DNA from: Sipunculus nudus
Lineage: Eukaryota; Annelida; Sipuncula; Golfingiida; Sipunculidae
DNA: 64,000 nt
Direction of reading: 5' to 3'
Assembly (NCBI GenBank): GCA_026874595.1
Contig: CM049308.1
Span: 15,996,001-16,060,000 of the forward strand
Shown: positions 37,203 to 48,261 of the stretch, one piece after another
How positions within the stretch are numbered: position 1 is the stretch's first letter
Layout: every line of letters begins with the position of its first letter
Program-made: the position numbers and the translations under genes
Notes under the pieces: generated by a model
The model's database searches: none
What the model was told of the DNA's origin: nothing
Seen by the model: the letters and a program-made list of their open reading frames with translations, nothing else

Positions 37203-38345
37203 ATATACTAGCTGATAAACCCGGTGTACCGGGCTTATTACCGGGGTTGGGGAGATATATTAACTGAGATGTGGAATGTTGGCTCATTTTTAATTCTAAA
37301 AGTTAACGAAAATATAGGTTTTCAGTGGGAAACTGTCTCGATAAGATACGTAAAAATAATTTTACATTTATTTTGTTGCGCTGAGCTCGTGGCAAGAAAT
37401 TCATACCCCGGTATGTTTACCTTGAAGACCTAGTCAGTGATGATGTATTAAATGTACGTTGCAAGGAAACTGTTCCTGTTGAAAGAAACAGAAATATGCA
37501 TACATCGTAAGTAGCAGAAGTGGACCCAACGGGACTCCATGCAGCTCTAGGGTCCGTATCCCATTTTCAGCCACCGCAACCTTTTTCTTCATCGTATCAG
37601 ACACATTTTGAGGCCTTAAACCCCCTCCACCCCTACCCAACCCTGTTCCTGAAATTGGGACCTTGAATTAGGTCATTAATCCTCCTGGGTTCAACTCTCC
37701 ATTTCATAAAGCGAGAAACATGTGTTTTTCTCTTTTACTGACCATGCACGTGGATGAGAGCCTCGTACAAATGTAATGCCCGAAATGCTCAAATCCCTCA
37801 CTGAAGGCAAGCGTCATTCATATGAACAATAGTCTTAGGTTGAGTGACCACGATGCACGGTCTCCGGTCATTGCCGAAGGCAGTTCAGCTGTGCTCGGTC
37901 TAACCTCAGTGCAAGTAAGTAAAAAACGGAAAAATTATATGTACATTAAAAATTATTTGTTCTCATATCGCCTATGTCACTGCGGGGATAATAACCTTTA
38001 AAATGATGTATTGCACAGTATTGTACACAACGCGGTTTTAGAGAACATTGGGAACAAACGTGAACCGAATTCCTTTTATAAGTATTAGATGCAAGGATTT
38101 TTCCAGGAATCAAATTTTGATATTGGTTAATATTTTTTTTGAATTTCATCAAAATTTAATTTCCTGGTAAGTTTTCGCGGTGCGGCCACAAGGACCTCTG
38201 ACCTTATTTTATATGCATGAATTTTTCCTATAACTGGACTCAGGTGAGAATATGTATTGCTTATAGTTAAATAGTGAGTTTCATGAAAATCTATTAAAGG
38301 CCTTGCAAATTATCATGGCAACACAAAAGTTTATGGACATCAGAT
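37203..38345 (+). repeat. Possible dispersed repeat beginning AGCTGATAAACCCGG
   Basis: AGCTGATAAACCCGGTGTACC (37210) contains the inverted repeat CCCGGT/ACCGGG and looks like the terminus of a dispersed invertebrate repeat I have seen in similar form, though I cannot name the family. Text near 37130 ('GAATTTCATGAAAATCC') recurs near 38278 ('GAGTTTCATGAAAATC') followed by related sequence. The ends are not resolved and coding is not supported. Confidence 0.3.
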
Positions 38346-39661
38346 CGTGGCTATACAATAATACGTCAAGTCTAAGACAGGAAGTATGATAACTGGGTAA
38401 CATTTTACAGGACTGTTTTATTGGCTACATTTGTATTATTCATACACCTGTACAGTTTAATTATCATGTGTGAATTTCATTAAGGCTAAAGCTGATTTTG
38501 CTTTTTCTTTCCAGCAAATGCCTCCTAATGCATATATAATCAGTGGGCCCTAGAACAGGTTCTAATTGAACACCAGCTGCCTATCTATCTATAAACATGG
38601 CTTTGATAAAACCAAGAATGCAACACTCCTCGGAAACTTGTTTCAGACACTATGTCTTTTCTGCATCTCTCTATTATTTATCAGCCAATAAAAATTAGTG
38701 TTGCATGTTACAACATCAGGTATTACATTAAAAAGATCATTTCCATGTAAGTGACAACAGATATTTAGTCTGAATTTATGGGTTCCTTTGCTTGCTGTGA
38801 GCTGTCCTTTTTCCAAGGACAGCTTTTCAGGTGAACTTGGGTAAGAAATTGTCACTATTGAGTTTCACAAGATATATTACGACTAATCATGAATAATCCA
38901 TGAGAAAAGATACACAAAAGTCTTCCAGCCAAGTTGTTAGCTAGCATTAATGGCCTGGGCCTTCCTTTGACTTCACTTTGAATTCTGCTTGGTCATTTTG
39001 TTATTTCAGTACGGACTGGTCTTCACAAGTTTGTGATGTCTCTTATAAGGCTCTGAGTGCAGAGAAAATATGAAATTTCTCTAGGTGTCAAGTTAACTGT
39101 AACAGTGTAATCTCTCACTTTGTCAATATCTTTTACCATGCATTTAATTAAATATTAAGTTTCAGTTTTCAGATTTCATTTTAATTCCATAGCAATAAAA
39201 TCATTAATTAATCAACATTTTATTACTTCCAAATTTACAAGCTGAGGATATAAATGAACAACTGTCTCATTTATACTTTTAAGATAACTTTCAGTTTCAA
39301 ATATTTCTATACTTATGGGGGCCTTGCCATAATGACCCTTTTCTGGGTCATGCCACCGAGAAAAATTCATGCAGAGCAAGTAAAAGCTAGATGTTACTTG
39401 CCCAATAAGACAATTACTTTCAAAAGTTTATTAATGTCAAGCCCTGGAATGTCTCTCATCTCTTGACAACTTGCTGCATCTGTGCTTGCAACTAACCATC
39501 AACCATGTAACAGCCATACCTGAAACAACACCTAACATGAAAGACTAATACTCTTTGCAATTTGGCAAATAAGCCTTTGGCAAAATATTATTTTAAGCCA
39601 AGAACCTGCTTGTGTTAGTTTACTTGTTTAGTAATAGAGATACTGTGTTTTCACCTGTTAA
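38346..39661. other. No supported feature
   Basis: Unique-looking AT-rich sequence with no supported gene. Confidence 0.45.
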
Positions 39662-39922
39662 ATGTCTTTGTTTTGTCTGGTAGTGGTACAAGCAGATAAC
39701 ATTTGTCCAAAACACAAACAGGTCGATCCTTTGGACGAACCTGCAAGGCTAACAAGTACCATATTTGTACGTGTACAGGATGACAAAATTTATCCTAAAA
39801 ATATTTGGAAAAGAAAGGGGGGCCTTCTTATACAAGGGTACAAGTTTTTCAGCATCCTCAGGGCCGCCAAGGATAATTTACGGCAATCAGCATTATTACT
39901 TCGGTCGAACTGGAACGCGTGA
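39662..39922 (+). other. Weak candidate small ORF or terminal exon with polyA signal
   Basis: An 86-codon frame starts MSLFCLVVVQADNICPKHKQ and stops at 39920. A pyrimidine-rich tract ending GTACAAGCAG (39681-39690) could instead be a 3' splice site. AATAAA lies 40 bp after the stop (39962) and is followed by a T/G-rich stretch, the usual animal polyadenylation layout. Two other frames are also partly open across the same segment, so the true frame is unclear. I recognise no domain. Confidence 0.25.
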
Positions 39923-39961
39923 ATATTGGTGATCATGCCCGTATGGTGGTAATGTACACTC

Positions 39962-39967
39962 AATAAA
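39962..39967 (+). promoter_or_regulatory. Candidate polyadenylation signal AATAAA
   Basis: AATAAA followed within 25 bp by GCTTTGTTTTTGTTT. It is meaningful only if the segment before it is transcribed on +; AATAAA is common by chance in AT-rich DNA. Confidence 0.25.
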
Positions 39968-40362
39968 GAACATTACAGTGCTTTGTTTTTGTTTAAATTT
40001 ATTGTTTATACATCAGATTTACATGCGCACATAGTTAAATAATTGATAAGAAAAGGTTTGCCCTTGCCACATTGACACAGGAATTTTAATGGAATCAATA
40101 TATGAAAGCCCTTCTGACAGTAGAGCCAGTGATTTCCTGCGATCGTGAACAGAATCACGGAACTGACAGACCGAAACGGAATTCACAATCCTGAAAATAT
40201 ATAAGTTTTAAAGTATATTTTGCCAAAAATATCTTGGCAATTCACTTTAAACAGCATTCAACCTGCAAGCAAGCTTCACTGGGGATACAAAGAGAAATTA
40301 AGCTTTTATATTCAACTTCACATTCACCCCCTCCATGGAGACGAAGGCCACCCTAGGGGGGT

Positions 40363-40372
40363 GGGGGGGGGG
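40363..40372 (+). repeat. G10 homopolymer
   Basis: A G6 run, T, then G10 on the plus strand, outside any clearly bounded element. Confidence 0.95.
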
Positions 40373-40569
40373 ATGGTACATCTGTGATTGGTCAGATCTA
40401 CCACTTTTCAGGCATAGCACTGGAAGCCATTTATAACAGGTTGAAAATACAACCATGGTCCAACAGTAGGCTCAACCCACAAAGCTCAGACAGGAGTCCT
40501 CCTTTCTACCTGCTTTGGCAATAAAGCCATCTTCACTAGCGAGACCAGGAGGAAGGCTTTTATAAACAC

Positions 40570-40721
40570 AATGGAAAGACCACCTGTCTTATAAGACTGC
40601 TTGCGGGTGAACTGAAAGCATTCATATTGGTTATAACTGACCTGTCTAATAAGGCCACCTGTGAATTAAGACCACTTTTGACCAGTCCAATGGGTGGCCT
40701 CATAACACAGGTTTCACTGTA
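40570..40721. mobile_element. MITE copy, TIR CAGTGAAACCTGT, 5' truncated
   Basis: Shares 'CACCTGTCTTATAAGACTGC', 'TGACCTGTCTAATAAG' and the right end GGTTTCACTGTA with 30949-31127. The left terminal ~15 bp are worn away. Confidence 0.65.
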
Positions 40722-40729
40722 TGCATCAT

Positions 40730-41853
40730 CACACAATTTTAACCGTGCACCTCATACTCTTCTGAGATAAATCTACATCACCTTAACTAACTGATCATAC
40801 AGCCATTCTTTCCTCCTTATTATGAAAATGGATGAAAATGATTCATCAAAAATCTGATCCAATGAATCCAATCATAATATTAATTCAAAAACCAATTTTT
40901 ATGACTAGTAGCAATTAAATGAGAAATGTATTTGATTGTTGAACTTCTTTGGTAATCATTTAATCATCCCTCCATATTTCATAAAAATCTGTGCACAATT
41001 TTCTTGATTCCATCAGAAAATGAGGAACCATGCACACACACAATTAAAACCATCAAACAAATGGTAGTATAAATATAATTCTCTTTGCGAAGGTAATTAA
41101 CAATTATCCTTTTTATGATACCACTGTAAAAGCATCTAGGACAAATTGGTTTGCTGACTCAGAGCCAGCTATTTCATTCATTATCCCCTGAAAGCTCAGC
41201 TGGAGCAGTTTATACAGTGATCAGCTCCCTCAGTTTGTTTCAGAGTTTGTCCATTTAACCATCTGTCTCTTTGTAAACTTTTTTTATAAACAACCTGATA
41301 TCCCTGGAACATTAAATAAGGGTAAATTCCTGTCAATATGGCTGTTGTAACTTTAATATGGGAAAACACATATGGATTTTTTTTATTTTGCTCAATTTTT
41401 TTATTTTTATTTTTTAATTTCAACTAACTTTTGTATTCAACACAATTTGTATGAGAACATATATCATAAAATAACAGAGTAGATTTGGATGTTAACATTG
41501 TAGGTCAGAGATCTTAAAAGGAAGGGGTTCATTATGATTAGCACTATCAGTCAGTATACCAGTAAAGTTTTCATATGTTAAACAATAGCTTAAAAAACTT
41601 CTGCACTTAAAAATTTAAGTGACAGGTGTACCTCATAGAATTCTTCACCTGATATAAGTGGTAGGACTAAGATGTAAATTAATATTCAGTGATAGAAATT
41701 AAACCATTGATGATAAATTATTAATTTATGAACTTTCAATATTACTGTGAAATGTGCTGTATAGAATTAAACCTATAATACTGACCAAGCAAATTCAGTC
41801 TAAAAGCTGCTTGTTGCCTTTTTTGCTGCACAAGGTTCAATTTAAACCTAAAG
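40730..41853. other. No supported feature
   Basis: AT-rich, unique-looking, no gene recognised. Confidence 0.45.
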
Positions 41854-42783
41854 CAGGCCGCACACAGAGCGGACGAGACGAGATCGGATCGGACCAGACA
41901 GGACTGAAAATCCTGTAGAGTCCGCCACAATCTTTCCCAGTCCGGTCCAGTCCTAGAGGGGTCGCACACAGAGCGGATCGGATATGATTTTTTAATAAGA
42001 TACTCTTATATTATATCATATTATATTATATACATACATACATACAAAAATTATGGCATCTCTATCTGAGGTAATATACTTCCATTTATAAATAAACCTG
42101 GATATCTACAATCTATTCAATTTATGGTAACTTCACCTGTCATCATAAAACATATATAAACAATGGTATTGTGCTATGACGTATTTGCTTTGTATTACAT
42201 CACTCTAAATTTAGTTTTCTGTATATAAATAGGAAACTATATTTATGTACAATACTACTGTTTTGATCATACTTAACTATCGAAATATGATCAACAGAAG
42301 TATATCTTTGGTTGTTATTTTTATATTAAATTGCAATTACACATGTATCCTTTATGCTGTATTTATATATAGATGTGGTGAGCAACACTATTTTTTTAGC
42401 AAGTATTTCCCTTTATAGCCAAAAGGTACACCAAACTCCATGTGTCACCCACGTTATTTAACATCTCTTATTTTGCCATCTTCAGATTTGTACGTCTATC
42501 ATGTGATTCATAGAGCTGCTCTCATTGGTCAATGACAAAGTCCTGATCCTAGCTAGTCCTAAAACCCCCGCAAACAGAGCGGACTCAAGCGGACCGGACC
42601 GGACCACTCAGGACCAGTCCTGAAATATCAAAACATTTTGATATGGTCAGGATCGCTCAGGACTGGGTCTGGATCGGTCCCGGACTGGCAGTCCGGTCCG
42701 CCAACTGCCGCAAACTGAGCAGACTAGACCGGATTCAAGTCCGGTCCGATCTCGTCTCGTCTCATCCGCTTTGTGTACGGCCT
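41854..42783. mobile_element. hAT-like MITE with GC-rich inverted ends
   Basis: The left end CAGGCCGCACACAGAGCGGA and the reverse complement of the right end (AGGCCGTACACAAAGCGGAT) match, and continue as GAGACGAGATCGGA. The arms are strings of GGACCGGAC, CAGGACTG and CAGTCCGGTCC words. The flanks ACCTAAAG (41846-41853) and ACTTAAAG (42784-42791) agree at 7 of 8 bases, as expected for an old hAT 8-bp target duplication. The AT-rich centre has no coding frame. Without a transposase, the superfamily is inferred from the end motif and duplication length only. Confidence 0.7.
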
Positions 42784-43850
42784 ACTTAAAGGACCTGGTT
42801 TTTGTGATACAAAAACAACTGTATGTGTCCCCTGACTAAGGCTTCACTTTTCCAAATTTGTGGGAAAACATGGACCCCTTCAAAAGTTTGTTGTTAACTT
42901 AAACTCTGGATTTCTAAGATTTGACCTTGTATGATGATGATTATGTTACCCAGGTTATGAACTGATTTGAGATATAATTCTGGCTGATTTGACCTTGTGA
43001 ATCCAGGTGAAGGTCACCAGTTTTTGAGCTCCTCAAGGAAGTTGAGGAAAAAAAAGTTATTTCACCCTATGAAATGATGATGAAGGTCAAGGTCACCAGA
43101 TTTTTAACTTGTCCGAGATATTGGTAGATACATTTCACAAGTTGAATTTCATGAAAATATATCAAGCGGTTCAAAAGCGACAGCATTTAAATATAATTTC
43201 TATTCTAGCTGATTTGACCTTGAATATAAAGGTCAAGGTCACCAGTTTTTGAGCTTCTCAAGGGACTTGATCAAAACAATTAGCTTTTCAAATTTGAGGA
43301 AAAATATGTGCTACTTCTAAAGAAATGGGGTTCACAAACATTTCTATTTCAGCCTATTTGACCTTGATGATGAAGGTGAAGGTCATCTGTTTTCAAACTT
43401 GTCTGAGATTTTGGTAAAGACATTTCATGAGTTGAATTTCATGAAAATATATTGTGTGGTACAAAAGTTATAATGTTCACAAATAATTTCTATTCTGTCT
43501 GATCTGACCCTGAAGATCAGTTTTCAAGCTCCTCACAAAACTTGATTTAAACATTTTGTGTATTAAATTTGAGGAAAAAATATTTGATACTTAGAAAGTT
43601 ACTGGGTTCACCAAAAAAACGTATTTTAGCCTATCTGACCTTGATGATGAAGGTGATGTCAAACTGTTTTCAAACTTGTCCAAGATTTTGGTAGAAACAA
43701 TTTATATTTAAAATTTCATGAAAAAATATTGATTTGTTCAAAAGTTATTGCGTTCACAAGATATGACACAGATGACAACAGACAACAGACCAAACACTGT
43801 CTCCCAAGACCCCCTTTGAAGTATGACAGAGAGCCAGCCACCATTGTTGT
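42784..43850 (+). repeat. Decayed ~145-bp tandem core array (family B-like)
   Basis: 'TTTGACCTTGA…AAGGTCAAGGTCACCAG' followed by 'AATTTCATGAAAATATAT' recurs, with anchors near 42988, 43212, 43357, 43503 and 43634. It resembles the core of 21650-22400. It ends 'ACACAGATGACAACAGACAA' (43767) without a hairpin that I can find. Confidence 0.65.
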
Positions 43851-45144
43851 CAGCTGTTTCTTGTTCAAACATAGTGGGCTGCTTCTAATGAGCGATCACA
43901 GTTGATATATTTTGAGCAGTTCTACAACTCACTTCAGTGTCAAACAACGTGGCTGCACGTACCATTGCATCATCAAATTTAATTACTGTTGGTTAATTAC
44001 ATAATGTTTACACCTTGCAGTCAAGGTACTCAGTCGCCCACAGTATGCACAGTCACAGTCTTTTATATTATCTTTTAAAAAATTTAATTATTTGATTCAA
44101 GATAAATTACCTATACATACTGATTTGCACAAAAACTGGAACTGTGCTTGTGCTGTAAAATGAAACAAGGGACCTATGGGTCACGGCGCTCAGCTGATAA
44201 ATGTATCACCATTGTGATACTATATTTAGTCGACAAACCTTATGAATATCATGGACCTATTAGGCTATTATAAAGGAATATAATGTAATAGGCGAGTAAA
44301 TCATGTATGAAATTACCTGACTGATGGATTAATATGGAGTAAATATAGTGGTTTATTTTTTATTTATTTGGGAGCTGTTGAAAATAGCAATATATTTGAG
44401 CAAATATGAATGCAATGACAGTACACTAAGCAGTGGTAGAATGATGATAAGGCTATTTGTTGAAGGATCTATAGTGTATAGAAGTCCGCAAGATTTCAAT
44501 TTGACATATATAATGTTATTATTAACTATGCTGAAGAGTGGATTTATGAATTGTGACTGTATGACATGATATCTCTTAGGTCTTGACAAGGTACATTATA
44601 TTGATGCCCACCACATCTACATATTACACAATATTGACATAATTTCTGGCCCGTACATAGGCAACAAACAGTTATACAATATATAAAAATATGAATATAT
44701 CTGATTCAACTTGTTCTCGTTTACTGAGGCTGACATTGGGACAGGGTTCGGAGAAGGAAACAGTGTGGGCAGCAAGGAGGGTTGGATGTAGAGAGAAAAG
44801 GAGATAGAGAGAGAGGGAGGGAGCATTCAACAGTACTTAAACACCTGGAAGGTTAAAATCTAAAATATTATGAAATGTAGATAAAGTCTGAGAGAAAGAG
44901 GTAATCTAGGCTATGGTTGGTTGATATGATTGAAGAAATTGTTGCAAATAATATTTTAAGATCTGACCTTGCACTTTCATTGGATACCTTTTTGACAGGC
45001 TGTTGACAGTTCAACATTTTACACATTTGTCTAATGAGATCCAATTTTTTTAATTTAAACTTGAATTAAACTGTTTTTTCTATTTTATGATATGTATACA
45101 GTTGCTATAAAATCCCCACTCCACAGGCGGAAGGACTTGATGGA

Positions 45145-45156
45145 GGGGGGGGGGGG
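45145..45156 (+). repeat. G12 homopolymer
   Basis: Plus-strand G tract inside the 'GATGGGAGTTACAACGCC' module of family B. Confidence 0.95.
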
Positions 45157-45667
45157 TTACGATGGGAGTTACAACGCCTCTGTCTCTCTGTATATATTTT
45201 CTTCAAATTATTAAATTTTATGCTATAGCAATAGCACTATTGTTGACAGTGCGAAGGAACAAGGACTTAGTGGGGTGGGGGAAGGGGATGGTGGGAGTTA
45301 CAATACCCTTCCATATACGTACAGGATATGAAATTTAATTAATCAGAGCTTACAGGGAAAAAAAAGTTTATTCATAATTATTAAATATTTAAAACGGGCA
45401 AGAAAGCTAGAGAAACAAAGCAAATAATTTTAATTCACATTCTTCTGAGCCAGGAAATTATGAACAATTTTTACATAAATTCCCTTTTTTATAACATCAT
45501 TTTTTTCCAGGTTTGAAAATGTAACTATACATTTAGAGTATAACATATATATGTGAATATTTCAGTTAATTCACATTTCTTAATTGCATCAACATATATA
45601 TCTAATAAATTAGGTTTATAGTACCTGTCAACATAATGGGGTGGAGGGAGGAAGGGAGGCATAGGGG

Positions 45668-45751
45668 TGAGAGAGAGAGAAAGAGAGAGAGAGAAAGAGA
45701 GAGAGAGAAAGAGAGCTAGAAAGAGAGAAAGGGAAAGAGAGAGGAGAAAGG
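45668..45751 (+). repeat. (GA)n microsatellite
   Basis: GAGA with AAAGAGAG interruptions. The minus-strand open frame 45525-45875 (poly Ser-Leu) is an artefact of this tract. Confidence 0.9.
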
Positions 45752-46139
45752 CTCTCTGGTAATTACTGCCTGACCCAGCCTGACCCAGACACTCACAGAA
45801 GCAGTAGGCAAGGAGTGAAGGTGTTATGTAACAGCCTGGAACACTGTTAACCAATGACTTGATGTAAACATTCAAGACATGGTGCTATAAATATGGGTCA
45901 CTGTGCTCAGCTGAAGTTGGCCTTGAAGGTAAAAATCTAAAACAAGATGACCAGAGGTCACGCGCTTGCCGGAAATGGAAATGATACAGACAGATAGACA
46001 GAGAGTGCATGTAGAAACAGTCATATGAATGAGCAACAATGTGGGGGCAGCAGAAACGGATAATATGTTTATTTATGCATGCTGACCTTTAACAGCTGCA
46101 TATCTTTCTAGTGTAAAAGGGACCAAGTTCAAAATTTTT

Positions 46140-47450
46140 TCATGAAATCCCGTTAATCTCGTTTGACAAGAAGCAGTGAGACGTTTTTCAGGTTTGTCAT
46201 GTCAAGCTGGCCAAATGATATGAAATGCCGAAAACTAGACCTGTCTAGCTATAAAAGCCGCTGAGTTATAAGCATTTGCATGAAATCTCGTGTTTTCTCG
46301 TTTGACGGGAAACGGTGCGAGCTTTGGTGAGATTTTCCAGTTTTGTCATGTCAGGTTTGTCAAATATTACAAAATGCCGGAAACTAGACCTGTCTAGCTG
46401 CAAAAGTCGCCGTGTTATCAGCATTTACGTGAAATCATGTTTTTTTCTCGCTTGACGAGATATAGTACGAGATTTGGCAAGATGAGCAGTTTTATTATGT
46501 CAAGACGGCCAAACGTTACGAAATGGCGAAAACTAGATCCGTCCTGCTGTAAAAGTCGCCGAGTTATAAGCATTTCCGTGTACTCTCGTGTTTTCTCGTT
46601 TGACGAGATATGGTGCAGGATTTGGCCAGTCTTGTAGATTTGTCATATCAAACTCTCTAAATGTTATGAAATGGCGAAAACTACATCTGTCTAGCTGTAA
46701 AAGTCGCCGAGTTATTAGCATTTCTGTGAAATCTCCTTTTTTTATCATTTGACGAGATATGGTGCGAGATTTGACCAGTCTTGCAGGTTTGTCATGTCAA
46801 GCGGGTCATGTGGAACTAAATGCCGAAAACTAGACCTGTCTAGCTGTAAAACTCGCCGAGTTATAACCAATGCCTTAAAATCTCATGTTTTCTCGTTTGA
46901 CGAGATACGTTGCGACATTCGGCCTGACCTTTCAGTTCTGTCATGTCCAGCAGGTCATGTGAAAGAAAATGCCGAAAACTAGACCTGTCTAGCTGTAAAA
47001 CTCGCCGAGTTATAAGCATTTCCGTGAAATCTCGTGTTTTCTCGTTTGACGAGATACGGTGCGAGATTTTGCCAGACTTGCATATCTGTCGTGTCAAGCT
47101 GGTCTAGTAGAACTAAATGCCGAAAACCAGACGTGTCTAGCTGTAAAACTGGCCCAGTTATAAGCATTTCCGTGAAATCCCGTGTTTTCTCGTTTGACGA
47201 GATACGGTGCGAGATTTGGCCTGTCTTGCAGCTCTGTCGTGTCAAGCTTGTTTGGTGGAACGAAATGCCGAAAACCAGACCTGTCTAGCTGTAAAAGTCG
47301 CCGAGTTATAAGCATTTCCGCGAAGTCTCGTTTTTTCTCGTTTGACGAGATATGGCGCAAGATTTGGCGTGACTTTCAGTTCTGTCGTGTCAAGCTGGTC
47401 ATGTGGAACAAAATGCCGAAAACTAGATCTGCCTAGCTTAAAAACTGACA
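46140..47450 (+). repeat. Nine ~149-bp tandem units
   Basis: The anchor CGTTTGACGAGAT or variants starts at 46161, 46300, 46450, 46599, 46748, 46897, 46046+1000, 47195 and 47340, mostly 149 bp apart. Each unit also holds 'AAATGCCGAAAACTAGACC', 'TGTCTAGCTGTAAAA' and 'CGCCGAGTTATAAGCATTTC'. The first two units are the most diverged. Confidence 0.9.
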
Positions 47451-47861
47451 AAGTTACAAAAAAATGTCGTTTTATTTCCAATTTCCATGATTTTTGCCCA
47501 AAAAATGTAACCATGGTAACGGCAAATTTAAATAAGCTACATATCAAAAGAAAGGCCAGGTGATGACGAAAAAAATGAGCTATTGCAGAAGTAGATAAGC
47601 TTATGTATGGCAAAGTTATAGTGCAAAAACCGTTAACCACACCTGTCGTGACCTTGACCCTTGACCTTGGAGCAATGTTGACCAAAAACAATAGGGTTCC
47701 AGGGTGTTCGGTTGTCAATCAACCCTGTAAGGGTCATGTCGATTGCTGCAAAATTGTGGCCAGGAGAGCGCAGACAAACACACAAAAAAACAAACAAAAA
47801 AACAAAAAAACAAAAAAACAAAAAAACAAACAGACAAATGGACATACGCAACTGACCAACA

Positions 47862-47887
47862 TGCTTGCCGGAAATCTTCCGGCAAGC
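47862..47887 (+). repeat. Family C 3' terminal hairpin
   Basis: Perfect 11-bp stem GCTTGCCGGAA with TTCCGGCAAGC around a 4-base loop, directly after the A-rich microsatellite. Confidence 0.9.
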
Positions 47888-48261
47888 AATAATAATGGAG
47901 ATCAAGTCTAAGATGAAAAGGTAATATATGCCATGGCTGGTTGACATGATTGGTTTGTATTGATGAGTGAGAAATTGTTGCAAATAATATTTTGTGACCA
48001 AACCATGCATTCTCTAATGTCAAAATTGAAGCATGTGAGCAGTTTGTGAACATAAGATGTATATTGTTACCATGTTCATTGGCTGGCTTTTTGATAGTTT
48101 GTTGACAGTTCAGTAGTTTACACATTTGCTCAATTGGATCTATTTTACATAATATATATTATTAAATATATGTATTTTTATTTTATAAAATGTATACAGT
48201 TGAAATATAACTGATGTCTCCAGTCCCCAGATGCAAGAACCTGGTGGTGGTGGTTGGTGGT

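Larger units (their letters stand above)
44164..45891 (+). mobile_element. Family B element, 5' part, truncated at its 3' side
   Basis: Head AACAAGGGACC, GGGTCACGGCGCTCAGCTGA (44164-44196). It is collinear with 5857-6560 ('AGGCTATTATAAAGGAAT', 'CCTGACTGATGGATTAATA') and then with 17215-17690 and 20331-20760 (GA tract 45668-45751). A second head follows at 45892, so this copy was cut off or overrun there. It holds the uninterrupted CCAGGTTTGAAAATGTAAC site used to map the 17696 insertion. Confidence 0.7.
45941..47892 (+). mobile_element. Family C hairpin-tailed element, nine ~149-bp units
   Basis: Head AACAAGATGACC, then GAGGTCACGCGCTTGCCGGA (45941-45976). The core is nine tandem units (46140-47450). 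A ~190-bp unique stretch has a 'GTGACCTTGACCCTTGACC' segment (47648). Then an (ACAAAAA)n run (47775-47830) and the hairpin GCTTGCCGGAA/TTCCGGCAAGC (47862-47887). The stem word is at both ends. Flanks join cleanly when compared with the paralog at 44850 (AAAATCTAAAATATTATG). The layout is that of bivalve 'pearl' and INE-1/HINE elements. Long minus-strand frames here (47242-47718, 47715-48125) are repeat shadows. Confidence 0.8.

Noticed and set aside
45525-45875. Ser/Leu-rich 116-codon protein on the minus strand
   Set aside because: Translation of a GA microsatellite inside family B.
47242-48125. Long minus-strand frames (158 and 136 codons) as proteins
   Set aside because: They are reverse readings of the 149-bp family C units and of the A-rich microsatellite.
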